The notes below the pieces were generated by a model. It searched no databases. It was not told the origin of the DNA and was given only the letters and a program-made list of their open reading frames with translations. This document shows positions 17,101 through 25,188 of a stretch of DNA of 64,000 bases, in pieces. The stretch is from Pseudomonas sp. FP198 (lineage in GTDB: Bacteria > Pseudomonadota > Gammaproteobacteria > Pseudomonadales > Pseudomonadaceae). Both the position numbers and the translations under genes were made by a program. Location of the stretch: positions 3,427,501 to 3,491,500 of the forward strand of contig NZ_CP117452.1 of assembly GCF_030687895.1 (NCBI RefSeq). The letters are read 5' to 3'. The stretch's first letter is position 1. The number at the start of each line of letters is the position of its first letter.

Positions 17101-18459
17101 CTAAATTGCCAGCTCCGCACAAACGCCACCGCCTGCCAGGTTGTAAAGGCGTAACGTGCAGCCAATCTTGCTTGTGACCATCTGCACGATGGCCAATCCC
17201 AGGCCCGCGCCGTTGGCATTGCCGCGACTGTAAAACCGCTCGAACAGCCTTGGGATTTCTCCTTCATCGATCCCCGGGCCGGCGTCTACAACCCTCAAGC
17301 AGACCCTGCCCGCCTCGTCCTTGCGCACCACTACAGCCACCTCGCTCCCTGGTGGAGAAAAGTTGAGGGCATTGGTCACCAGGTTCTGCAGGACAATGGC
17401 CAGTGCTACCGGCTCGGTTTGCACCCAACACGCTTCATCACACTCCAGTACTAACTCCACGCTTTTCTCCATGGCCAGTGGCGTGAGTTCGGCCAATTCT
17501 TCACGGACCAATTCGGCGAGTTGCACGCGTTGAAACGCCGGGTTGTTCAGCTGCGGTTCGATGCGGGCCATGGTCAAGAGCTGGCTGGCGATGCGGGTGG
17601 CGCGATCGACCCCGTTGACCAGGAAATGCAGCGCCTCGCGCCGCTGTTCTTCAGTCCCCGCGCTTTGCGCGTTCTGGGCATGGATGCGCAGGATTGCCAA
17701 GGGTGTACGCAGTTCGTGAGCGGCGTCGGCGATGAAGCGGCGCTCGCGTTCCAATAGACCATCGACCTGGTCCAGCAGGCGATTCAGCGCGGTTTGCATG
17801 GGCTCAAGGTCGCTGGGCAGAGGCTTGAGATGCAACGGCTGCAAAGTCTCGGTGGTGCGCCCACGGATAGAAAGGGCCATGGCCCGCAAGGGGCTGAGGC
17901 CCCAGCCGATGACCAGCCAGATCAGCAGCGCCAGCAGCGGCACTCCGATCAGGCTGGGCCAGAGGGTATGACGCACGATGCGCTGGATCAGGTCCTGGCG
18001 GATGTCGTCGCGCTCGCCCACCCAGATCAGCAGGTCCTGTTCAGGGTCGGCGAGGAGAAAGGCGCACCAGTCATTGCCGTTATCGACGATGTCGTGGGAA
18101 CCCAGGGTGGCCAGCGACGCATCGAGAACCGGTGCGCCGGCGGAGCGCACCAGTAGCTGACCATCCCTGCGCCAGACCTGGAAGGTCAAGCGCGTTTCAT
18201 AAGGATGGGCAACGCCGTTTTCACCGACACGACTCATGGCCTGGTCGAAGGCCTGGTACAGGCGGTCCCAGTCAGCTTCGCCGGGGTCGCGCTGGCGCAG
18301 CACGCCTTGCAGCAGCCGCGCGCTTTGGGCCAGTTGGGCGTCGTAGACTTCTTCTATTTCCTGGTGGCTATCGCGCAGCACCAGCCAACTGATCAGGGCG
18401 TCACCCAACAGGATCAAGGCCAATACAGGAATGAGGATGCGCGCCCGCACGGAGGTCAT
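17101..18459 (-). CDS. Sensor histidine kinase, QseC/PmrB-like
   Basis: 452 residues: TM1 (ILIPVLALILLGDALISWLV), a periplasmic loop of about 140 residues, TM2 (LIGVPLLALLIWLVIGWGLS), HisKA with ADAAHELRTPLAILRIH, and HATPase with NLVTNALNFSPPG, DAGPGIDEGEIP and GAGLGLAIV. It is co-transcribed with the response regulator gene immediately upstream (ATGA, 4-bp overlap). It should autophosphorylate in response to a periplasmic signal and control the PepSY/cytochrome b561 genes across the divergent promoter. Confidence 0.9.
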   Translation of the reverse strand: MTSVRARILIPVLALILLGDALISWLVLRDSHQEIEEVYDAQLAQSARLLQGVLRQRDPGEADWDRLYQAFDQAMSRVGENGVAHPYETRLTFQVWRRDGQLLVRSAGAPVLDASLATLGSHDIVDNGNDWCAFLLADPEQDLLIWVGERDDIRQDLIQRIVRHTLWPSLIGVPLLALLIWLVIGWGLSPLRAMALSIRGRTTETLQPLHLKPLPSDLEPMQTALNRLLDQVDGLLERERRFIADAAHELRTPLAILRIHAQNAQSAGTEEQRREALHFLVNGVDRATRIASQLLTMARIEPQLNNPAFQRVQLAELVREELAELTPLAMEKSVELVLECDEACWVQTEPVALAIVLQNLVTNALNFSPPGSEVAVVVRKDEAGRVCLRVVDAGPGIDEGEIPRLFERFYSRGNANGAGLGLAIVQMVTSKIGCTLRLYNLAGGGVCAELAI

Positions 18460-19118
18460 GGTTTGAGCGCCAGTACGTAGCCGACGCCGCGCACGGTGCG
18501 GATCAGCTCGCTGGATAACTTTTTACGCAGGTTGTGGATCAACACTTCCAACGTGTTGCTCTCGACGCGGTCCTGCCAGCCGTACAGCGCGCGAGACAGA
18601 CGCTCGCGGGTCACCACTTTGCCGGGGCGCACCATCAGTTGGTGGAGCAGTTGATATTCCATGGGGGTGACGATGACGTCCGCATCCTGGTAGCGCACCT
18701 GCTGAGTGGCCGGGTCAAGGCTGACGCCCGCGTGTTCAAGCATCGGTTGCGCGCGGCCCTGGCTGCGGCGCAGCAAGGCGCGCACGCGGGCCTTGAGTTC
18801 TTCGACGTCGAAGGGCTTCACCAGATAGTCGTCGGCACCAGCATCGAGCCCCGCGATGCGTTCGGCAGTACCGTCGCGGGCAGTGAGGACCAGCACCGGT
18901 AAATCGTGTTGCTCGGCGCGCAGTTGTTGCAACAGGTCGAGGCCGTCGAGACGTGGCAGGCCGAGGTCGAGCAGCAACAGGTCAAAGCTTTCGCTGCGCA
19001 CGGCGTGCAGGGCCGCGACGCCATCCTGCAGCCAATCCAGCGTATAGCCTTCGGCACCCAGGGCTACGCGAATTCCCTGGCCGAGGGCACGGTCATCTTC
19101 GACAAGGAGCAGGCGCAT
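18456..19118 (-). CDS. OmpR-family response regulator, QseB/PmrA-like
   Basis: 220 residues from ATG 19118, where the receiver begins MRLLLVEDDRALG. Receiver with phospho-acceptor Asp in LLLLDLGLPRLDG and the Lys in DDYLVKPFDVEE, then a trans_reg_C winged helix (VIVTPMEYQLLHQLM, HNLRKKLSSELIRTVRGVGY). Its partner kinase overlaps its stop. A direct repeat with the spacing expected for this family lies at 19203-19219 upstream of the divergent PepSY gene. Confidence 0.92.
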   Translation of the reverse strand: MRLLLVEDDRALGQGIRVALGAEGYTLDWLQDGVAALHAVRSESFDLLLLDLGLPRLDGLDLLQQLRAEQHDLPVLVLTARDGTAERIAGLDAGADDYLVKPFDVEELKARVRALLRRSQGRAQPMLEHAGVSLDPATQQVRYQDADVIVTPMEYQLLHQLMVRPGKVVTRERLSRALYGWQDRVESNTLEVLIHNLRKKLSSELIRTVRGVGYVLALKP

Positions 19119-19202
19119 AACAAAGTCTCTGTAGGAATCGGCGGCATCATGCCGAGTTCTGGCCGGGGGCATTTCAGCAAAAATGTTACGGCTCGTTGCC
19201 AA

Positions 19203-19219
19203 CTAAGGCTACCCTAAGG
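19203..19219 (+). promoter_or_regulatory. OmpR-family binding box (CTAAGG-N5-CTAAGG)
   Basis: Two CTAAGG hexamers (19203-19208 and 19214-19219) are separated by 5 bp, giving the 11-bp periodicity of QseB/PmrA-type sites (CTTAAG-N5-CTTAAG). They lie 47 bp upstream of the PepSY gene start and 85 bp upstream of the response regulator start. Confidence 0.65.
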
Positions 19220-19265
19220 TTGGTTTCGCACTGTTCAACTTCCCACATCCACTGAGAGCTTTTCC

Positions 19266-19532
19266 ATGCGCAAAATTCTCCTGTTGTCCCTGATTATCGC
19301 CAGCCCCCTGGCTGTCGCCGGTCCGCAATGCACCACCGCGGATCGTTCGCAATGGCAAGACCAAAAAGTCTTCCAGGACAAGCTCAAGGCCGAAGGCTAC
19401 GAGATCAGCAAGTTCAAGGTGACCGATGGCAACTGCTACGAGATCTACGGCTTCGACAAGGACAAGCGCAAGGTCGAAATCTACCATGACCCGGTCACCG
19501 GCAAAGCCGTGAAGACCGAGATCAAAGGCTGA
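19266..19532 (+). CDS. Small periplasmic PepSY-domain protein
   Basis: 88 residues. Signal peptide MRKILLLSLIIASPLAVAG is followed by a single PepSY-like unit (KLKAEGYEISKFKVTDGNCYEIYGFDKD, shortened here), with a cysteine pair (C21 and the C of NCYEIY). Such proteins commonly sit beside QseBC-type regulators and a cytochrome b561. Its stop overlaps the start of the cytochrome gene by one base. Role probably in periplasmic redox or metal handling; unproven. Confidence 0.8.
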   Translation: MRKILLLSLIIASPLAVAGPQCTTADRSQWQDQKVFQDKLKAEGYEISKFKVTDGNCYEIYGFDKDKRKVEIYHDPVTGKAVKTEIKG

Positions 19533-20077
19533 TGCCAGGCGAATCCTTACGCCTGTGGGACCCGTTGGTGAGACTGTTTCATCTGTCTATCGCCGGGGTC
19601 TTTCTCGCCAATTACTTCTTCAATGAAGCAGGCGACGACTGGCACGTCTGGCTGGGCTATTACGCCATGGCCTGGCTGCTGGTACGAACGGCGTGGGGAT
19701 TTGTCGGGCCACGCAGCGCACGGTGGGCGGACTTCTGGCCCACGCCAGAACGTCTGGGTGCTCACGTGCGCTCGCTGCTCAACGGTCGACCACAACACCG
19801 CCTGGGCCATTCGCCGATTGGCGCGCTGGTGATGCTGTCAATGTTGCTGGCGTTGCTGACTATCGGCATCAGCGGCTTCCTGATGCAGGAAGTCGATGCC
19901 CTCTGGGGCGCCGATTGGCCGCTGCAACTGCACGAAACCGCCGCCAACACGCTGCTCGGTCTGGTGTGCGTGCATGTGCTGGCAGCCGTGTTTGAAAGTA
20001 TCCAGGTACGCGACAACTTGCCGTTATCCATGCTCACCGGTCGCAGGAAGCGCCTGCCGGACGAGCGTGTGCAGTAA
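19532..20077 (+). CDS. Cytochrome b561-family membrane protein
   Basis: 181 residues. WDPLVRLFHLSIAGVFLANY carries the first haem-ligand histidine and the typical (V/L)R-x-F-H opening; three more hydrophobic helices follow, with ligand-type histidines in HVWLGYYAMAWLL, LQLHETAANTLLGLV and CVHVLAAVF. A dihaem inner-membrane electron carrier is expected. It is co-transcribed with the PepSY protein and faces the two-component genes, whose binding box precedes the operon. Confidence 0.87.
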   Translation: MPGESLRLWDPLVRLFHLSIAGVFLANYFFNEAGDDWHVWLGYYAMAWLLVRTAWGFVGPRSARWADFWPTPERLGAHVRSLLNGRPQHRLGHSPIGALVMLSMLLALLTIGISGFLMQEVDALWGADWPLQLHETAANTLLGLVCVHVLAAVFESIQVRDNLPLSMLTGRRKRLPDERVQ

Positions 20078-20188
20078 CATTCAATGACGCTGCGGTGCCA
20101 GCCACCCTGAAAAGGGTTCGCGCGCCGTAATCAACAGATCCTCATTTGACGTACTGAGGCCCTCATGAATGGCCGACCTGCCGGGTGA

Positions 20189-20488
20189 CTATTGATGGGT
20201 GTCGGCTTCCTCAGCCGGATAAAACTCGCCCTCCTTCCCCATCTTGTTCAGACGTTCGCGGGCGATCAGCTCAACGCTGGCCACGGCGGCCTGATCGTCA
20301 GGGTCGACCCACTGCAAGCACAGGCGCTGGACATTCTGATCGTGGGTGCCCTCGCTGAGCATTTCGTGGGTGAAAACCTGGGCACCCCGCCATAGGCATA
20401 GCTGGGTATGAGTCCCACCGAGCCATATCTCGTTGAATGGTCCAAGGTCGGTGGTAGCCAGCTGATCCACGGTGATTGTCTTGTCCAT
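20189..20488 (-). CDS. Hypothetical protein, about 99 residues
   Basis: The frame is open from 20653, but the region before MDKTITVDQLA is low-quality (SLRRQWAIFAKNDDR), so ATG 20488 is preferred. The protein is mostly beta (FNEIWLGGTHTQLCLWRGAQVF) with a C-terminal helix VASVELIARERLNKMG. I do not recognise a family. It stands alone between the cytochrome gene and a small membrane protein. Confidence 0.5.
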   Translation of the reverse strand: MDKTITVDQLATTDLGPFNEIWLGGTHTQLCLWRGAQVFTHEMLSEGTHDQNVQRLCLQWVDPDDQAAVASVELIARERLNKMGKEGEFYPAEEADTHQ

Positions 20489-20639
20489 TGCGCTGTACCT
20501 TGCCAATGAGTAGATACAGGTAGACTTACAGGCGCAGCGGGTCGTTCCCAGCGTCTGACGATCGTCATTTTTCGCGAATATTGCCCATTGCCGTCGCAGG
20601 GATGGATACTCGGATGACCCTGAAGTCGTTCGGTCTGCC

Positions 20640-20990
20640 TCATCTGGCGGCAATCCGTCGATAGATCGCGCGCGCCCCCCAAGACAGCATCACCGCCGGG
20701 ATCGAAAGCAAAAAAGAATACAGAACGCCGACTGCCAGCAGCGGCCCCGCTTCAGATGTGATCATCACGCAGGGAATCTGCCCGAACATCACGATGGGGC
20801 CTGCCAGCCATCCGCGTTTTTTAAACAGCAGGCCAAGTATCAAGGTCAGCACCAGGGACGCAGGATATAGAACAGTCCAATAACGTTGCGCGTCCCAAGG
20901 CTCATTCACGCCGGCCGACCATGACGCCACCAGCCAGAAGCTCATGCTGATGACGCAAGCAACGACCGTCGCCAGCCACATGTTTTTCAA
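20640..20990 (-). CDS. Small inner-membrane protein, function unknown
   Basis: 116 residues with four hydrophobic segments (ATVVACVISMSFWLVASWSA; YPASLVLTLILGLLF; LAGPIVMFGQIPCVMI; VLYSFLLSIPAVMLSWGARA) and a basic C-terminus RAIYRRIAAR. No family recognised. No operon partner is evident. Confidence 0.55.
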   Translation of the reverse strand: MKNMWLATVVACVISMSFWLVASWSAGVNEPWDAQRYWTVLYPASLVLTLILGLLFKKRGWLAGPIVMFGQIPCVMITSEAGPLLAVGVLYSFLLSIPAVMLSWGARAIYRRIAAR

Positions 20991-21132
20991 TGACGTTCTC
21001 TCTTCAGCAAACCCCGCTGAAACGGCCGTTGATATTTTTATTCAGCCAAGTGCATCCAGTCCGCGTTCCAGAGGGTAGTACATGTAGCGGCAATGAACCG
21101 CTGCGCTGATCAAATCCTCAGGAGAAGCTTGT

Positions 21133-21675
21133 ATGAACGCTAAACGATTGTTCTGCATTGTCGGTACTGCATTGACTGCCAGTTGCCTGTTCGTCGCGAT
21201 GCCTGCTGCTTACGCGCAAGCAGGCTTGCCTGAAAGCATCAAGGTCCCGGCCGGGCATAAGGTCGCGCTCGAAACTGCAGGAGTCGGAGAAATCACTTAT
21301 GAATGCCGTGACAAGGCCAATGCCGCAGGGCAGACAGAATGGTTTTTCATCGGCCCGAAAGCGCTGCTGAACGACCGAAGCGGCAAGGCTATCGGCACGT
21401 ATTTCGGACCACCTGCAACATGGCAAGCCAACGACGGTTCCAAAATCACCGGAACCCAATTGGCCGTCGCATCGGTCAGCCCCAAAGACCTCCCCTTGCA
21501 GCTGGTCAAGGCCAACCCCGCCGAAGGGAAAGGCGCAATGAGCGGAGTCAGTTACATCCAGCGGCTGGCCGTGAAGGGTGGCGTAGCGCCGATGACCGAA
21601 TGCTCCAGCGCCAACAAAGGCAAGCGTGAGGTAGTGAAGTATCAAGCCGACTATATATTCTGGGCTGCCCAATAG
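21133..21675 (+). CDS. DUF3455-family secreted protein
   Basis: 180 residues. A signal peptide ends MPAAYAQAG; the mature part has the DUF3455 features VPAGHKVALETAGVGEITYEC, then GTYFGPPATWQANDGSKI and YIQRLAVKGGVAP, with two cysteines. Start ATG with CAGGAG upstream. In many pseudomonads this family precedes an ECF sigma factor and its anti-sigma factor, as here. Exported; function unknown, often linked to envelope or oxidative stress. Confidence 0.83.
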   Translation: MNAKRLFCIVGTALTASCLFVAMPAAYAQAGLPESIKVPAGHKVALETAGVGEITYECRDKANAAGQTEWFFIGPKALLNDRSGKAIGTYFGPPATWQANDGSKITGTQLAVASVSPKDLPLQLVKANPAEGKGAMSGVSYIQRLAVKGGVAPMTECSSANKGKREVVKYQADYIFWAAQ

Positions 21676-21756
21676 ATCACGCTCGACGGCCAGTGGTCAG
21701 GGCAAAGTCGGCTACTCTTCTCCCATGAATACCCCCTTGCCTCCGGGCTTGGGGTC

Positions 21757-22341
21757 ATGTTGCTGCCAATGGCTGGAAACCTGTCCTTGCCCGAACCTTA
21801 CTTTGACTATGAAGCCCACCTTGCGGCATGCGCCCAAGGCGACCAACAGGCGTTGCGCGCCTTGTACGATCAGGAAAGCGCACGCGTGATGGGCGTTGCT
21901 CAGCGAATCGTGCGCCATAAGGCGTTGGCGGAAGACATCCTCCATGACGTCTTCATCAGAATATGGACTCGCGCCGCCAGTTTCGATCCGACCAGAGGCT
22001 CGGCCCGTGGCTGGATATTCAGCATAACCCGACATCTGGCCCTCAATGTCGTGCGTGACAACGCCAGGCAAATTCAGCTCGATGAGCACAGTGAAATGGC
22101 CTCGCACGCTTTGGCGTCCGTTGACGCGTCGAACAGCGACACGTTTGAGTACCTGGCTCGTTCAGGTCGTATCTATACCTGCCTTGAACGATTGGAGCCG
22201 GCCCGGCGCAACTGCATACTTCATGCGTACGTGGACGGATATTCACATGCCGAAATATCGAAAAAAGTGGGCGCACCGCTGGGGACCGTAAAGGCGTGGA
22301 TCAAACGTAGTCTGGTGGTGTTGCGGGAGTGCATGGGATGA
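21757..22341 (+). CDS. ECF-family RNA polymerase sigma factor (SigK-like)
   Basis: 194 residues from ATG 21757 (ATG 21769 is possible). Region 2: LYDQESARVMGVAQRIVRHKAL and DILHDVFIRIWTRAASFDP, then GWIFSITRHLALNVVRD; region 4: LEPARRNCILHAYVDGYSHAEI and KKVGAPLGTVKAWIKRSL. The anti-sigma gene overlaps its stop by 4 bp (ATGA), so synthesis is coupled. It should direct transcription of the DUF3455 operon and of stress genes elsewhere. Confidence 0.92.
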   Translation: MLLPMAGNLSLPEPYFDYEAHLAACAQGDQQALRALYDQESARVMGVAQRIVRHKALAEDILHDVFIRIWTRAASFDPTRGSARGWIFSITRHLALNVVRDNARQIQLDEHSEMASHALASVDASNSDTFEYLARSGRIYTCLERLEPARRNCILHAYVDGYSHAEISKKVGAPLGTVKAWIKRSLVVLRECMG

Positions 22342-23060
22342 CGACGAGCGCACAAGATGATCTCCCCGAAAACATCGAAGAACTGGCGAGCGAATATGTG
22401 TTGGGGACATTGCCGGCCGATCAGCGCAAGCAGGTTCGACAGCGTCTCGCGCGCGAGCCCGCCCTGCGCGACGCGGTCGATGCCTGGGAGCAACGCCTGG
22501 CTGCCTTGACTGAGCAGGCAGAACCGCAGACACCTGGACCCCTTGTCTGGAGGCGTATCCAGAACAGCCTGGACAGTCATGGCCGGCGAGCGCCGAATGC
22601 CTCACAGTCGAGATCATTGTGGGATTTTCTTCCGTTATGGCGCGGGCTCGCCGGGGCAGGCATCGTTGCAACACTGCTGCTCGGAACACTGCTACTGACG
22701 CGCACGACCGCGGTCAACCCAACCACTTACCTGGTGGTGCTGGTAGCGCCGCAAAACCAGGCACCTGGATGGGTCATTCAAGCGACCGACTCCAAGGAAA
22801 TTCAACTTATACCGCTGGCGGTGGCCCAGGTCCCCAGCGATAAAGCGTTGCAATTCTGGACCAAGGCGGACGACTGGAAAGCGCCGGTATCCCTGGGTTT
22901 GGTCCGGCCTGGACAAACGCTGTCGGTCCCGCTCGATAAATTACCGCCGTTGGAGCCCCATCAACTTTTTGAACTCACGCTTGAAAGTGTCAATGGCTCG
23001 CCGACCGGAAAACCCACAGGGCCGGTGCAGTTCATCGGCCGGGCCGTGAAAGTCCTCTAG
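22338..23060 (+). CDS. RskA-type anti-sigma factor
   Basis: 240 residues from ATG 22338, which overlaps the sigma stop; a GTG at 22329 is also open. N-terminal anti-sigma region (NIEELASEYVLGTLPADQR), one transmembrane helix (GAGIVATLLLGTLLLTRT), and an RskA C-terminal domain exposed outside (VLVAPQNQAPGWVIQATDSK, LDKLPPLEPHQLFELTLE). It should hold the adjacent ECF factor inactive at the membrane until a signal triggers release. Confidence 0.88.
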   Translation: MTTSAQDDLPENIEELASEYVLGTLPADQRKQVRQRLAREPALRDAVDAWEQRLAALTEQAEPQTPGPLVWRRIQNSLDSHGRRAPNASQSRSLWDFLPLWRGLAGAGIVATLLLGTLLLTRTTAVNPTTYLVVLVAPQNQAPGWVIQATDSKEIQLIPLAVAQVPSDKALQFWTKADDWKAPVSLGLVRPGQTLSVPLDKLPPLEPHQLFELTLESVNGSPTGKPTGPVQFIGRAVKVL

Positions 23061-23163
23061 CACCCTCCTCAAAAATCATGCAGCCCACGCTGATCACGCT
23101 GGGCATCGGTGGGCATCGGTGGGCACTCGATGGACTCACTCTCGTGACGCCTACCGGAACGAA

Positions 23164-23526
23164 CTACTGCGCAGACAAGAGCTTTTTCACTTCCGCGATG
23201 ATGGCGCCTATCTCGAATGGCTTTGGAAGGACAGCATCAAACAAATCCGATCTCTGCATACCTATGTGCGCCTGGGCACCGCTCATGAGGATGATTGGCA
23301 AATGATTGACGGACGGAAGTGCTCGCACAGCCGTGGCGAATTCCAAGCCGTCCATGACCGGCATCATGAAGTCGGTAACAATCAATGCTGGACGCTCCCT
23401 TTCGAGAACTTCGAGTCCCTTTCGACCATTGCTGGCTTTTACGACCATGAAGCCTTCATCCTCCAGCGCGAAGCTGAGGATGTCAGCGATCAGATACTCG
23501 TCGTCGACGACCAGGATGGTGGTCAT
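23164..23526 (-). CDS. Single-domain response regulator (receiver only)
   Basis: 120 residues, a complete receiver without an output domain: acidic pair VVDDEYLIADIL, phospho-acceptor Asp in LIVTDFMMPVMDG, switch Ser in PIILMSGAQ and Lys in AVLPKPFEIG. It starts 26 bp after the stop of the KaiC-like gene on the same strand, so the two probably form an operon. A CheY-like partner for an unlinked kinase is likely. Confidence 0.87.
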   Translation of the reverse strand: MTTILVVDDEYLIADILSFALEDEGFMVVKASNGRKGLEVLERERPALIVTDFMMPVMDGLEFATAVRALPSVNHLPIILMSGAQAHIGMQRSDLFDAVLPKPFEIGAIIAEVKKLLSAQ

Positions 23527-23552
23527 GTTAATTTTTCAACCTGCTCAAAGAC

Positions 23553-24992
23553 TTATGAAATCGAACCAGGCAAGGACTCAGTGGCAACTGAAGGTTCATT
23601 CCTCAAAGCCTTTTTCAGGAAAACATCTTGATCACGAATCACCACCTCGAATCGCGAGGGGTCATAGGAGCTATCTCGTACTTTAAGAATGGAAAGCGTC
23701 CTGCTTAGTTCAGCGCGATTCTCAAAGAAACGCATCAGCATCAGGTTGTCGACGATGCTTGACAGGTCGGAGTTCGGTGAGCTGACCTCGGAACCGAACA
23801 GGTCGCGCATTTCCCAGGATGCAAATACCGTAACGCCTCTGGAGCGCAGCTCATTCATCAGCGCACTGTAGAAGTCGGTAATCCGTCCCGGATTTGTCGA
23901 AACGCGCGTCATCCCGCTCAGACTGTCGATGAACAGGCGTTTGATACCCTTTTCCTTGACGATGCTCAGCAGTCTTGAGCCGAGTCCATCCAGCAGCCCT
24001 TCGGTGGTAGGCTGCCAGACAATGCTCAACGCCCCGCTCTCCTCCATGGCTTCGATGTCGATGCCCAACGAGGATCCTTTCAGGCGCAGCCGCTGTGGGC
24101 TTTCATAGAATCCGAAATGCAAACCCGGGGCATCTGGTGTGGACTTGGCCAGGAATTTCAGACCCAGCGTGGTTTTGCCGATCCCGGAAGGCCCCATGAC
24201 CAGCGACACACTGGAGCTGTGCAGTCCTCCGCCCAATATATCGTCGAGTGAATCGATCCCACTGGCGATACGCGTCATGTCCGCACTGTCGGACGAGGAA
24301 GGACGGCTGTACAGGCTCTCGAGACGCGGATAGACAACCAAACCGTCATCAGTGATTTCACATTCGTGAAGACCGGTCAGTGCGCTGCTGCCTCGCGTCT
24401 TGCGTAGTTGGATACGCCGCACGGAACGAGTGCCGAACAGCTCCTCTCCCATTTCGATCACACCATCAACCATCGTGTGCTCTGGGCTACCGTCGTCAAG
24501 ACGAGAACTGGTGAGGAACAGTACGGTACATCCGGCGAACGCTGCGTGGCCTTGCAACTCCAAGATGAATTTCTTGGTGTCGATAGACGAATCGGCTTTG
24601 GAGCGCGCATTGAGCAAACCGTCAACGACCATGACCGTAGCCTTCTGCCGACTGATCTCACGCCGAAGCAGTTTTACTACCTCATCGAGACCTTCGTTTT
24701 CCAACGTATCGAATGCGCTGACGAACTGGATTTCAGCGCCAACTTTGGATGAGTCGAAAAAGCTCAGGGTAGAGAGAAACTGAAAGAGACGGTCATGCGA
24801 CTCGGCCAGCAGTGTGGCGACTAAAACCCGGCCTCCATTACGCACGTGATGGAATCCGAGCTGATTGGCGAGGATCGTCTTGCCCGAACCTGGACGGCCT
24901 TGAATTATGTATGAAGCACCCGCGACCAGCCCTCCGTTAAGCAGAGCGTCGAGCCCTTCGATTCCGCTTTGAAGGCGTTTTAGCTTTTCCAC
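23553..24992 (-). CDS. KaiC-family ATPase, double RecA/KaiC domain
   Basis: 479 residues with two tandem KaiC domains: Walker A at residues 32-39 (GRPGSGKT) and 267-274 (GPSGIGKT), Walker B at 118-125 (ATVMVVDG) and 351-358 (KRLFIDSL), catalytic-type Glu in LLAES and FYESP. The position of the Ser/Thr autophosphorylation pair of cyanobacterial KaiC CII (ISTITDT) reads LSSIVDN, residues 410-416, so a phosphorylatable Ser pair is present. Start GTG with AGGG upstream. No kaiA or kaiB is nearby; a receiver gene follows. A signalling ATPase rather than a clock is the safer call. Confidence 0.87.
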   Translation of the reverse strand: MEKLKRLQSGIEGLDALLNGGLVAGASYIIQGRPGSGKTILANQLGFHHVRNGGRVLVATLLAESHDRLFQFLSTLSFFDSSKVGAEIQFVSAFDTLENEGLDEVVKLLRREISRQKATVMVVDGLLNARSKADSSIDTKKFILELQGHAAFAGCTVLFLTSSRLDDGSPEHTMVDGVIEMGEELFGTRSVRRIQLRKTRGSSALTGLHECEITDDGLVVYPRLESLYSRPSSSDSADMTRIASGIDSLDDILGGGLHSSSVSLVMGPSGIGKTTLGLKFLAKSTPDAPGLHFGFYESPQRLRLKGSSLGIDIEAMEESGALSIVWQPTTEGLLDGLGSRLLSIVKEKGIKRLFIDSLSGMTRVSTNPGRITDFYSALMNELRSRGVTVFASWEMRDLFGSEVSSPNSDLSSIVDNLMLMRFFENRAELSRTLSILKVRDSSYDPSRFEVVIRDQDVFLKKALRNEPSVATESLPGSIS

Positions 24993-25188
24993 GATGTGAC
25001 CCTGATCTAAAAAAACAGGCTTTTAAGCCGGATGAATGAAATGCTAACGCCAATTCGAATTCGAGGCCATTCAGCTTGAATAGAAAGTAGACGTGGAAGA
25101 TCGTTCGCTTTGGGTCGTAAGTAATCATTTGCGATGTCCGATCCCTGGACATCAAGGAAAAACTGAAGTGAGCGACAAGGAATGGCTG

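Noticed and set aside
23119..23631. Rightward 170-codon ORF
   Set aside because: Mostly antisense to the receiver gene at 23164-23526; no family resemblance.
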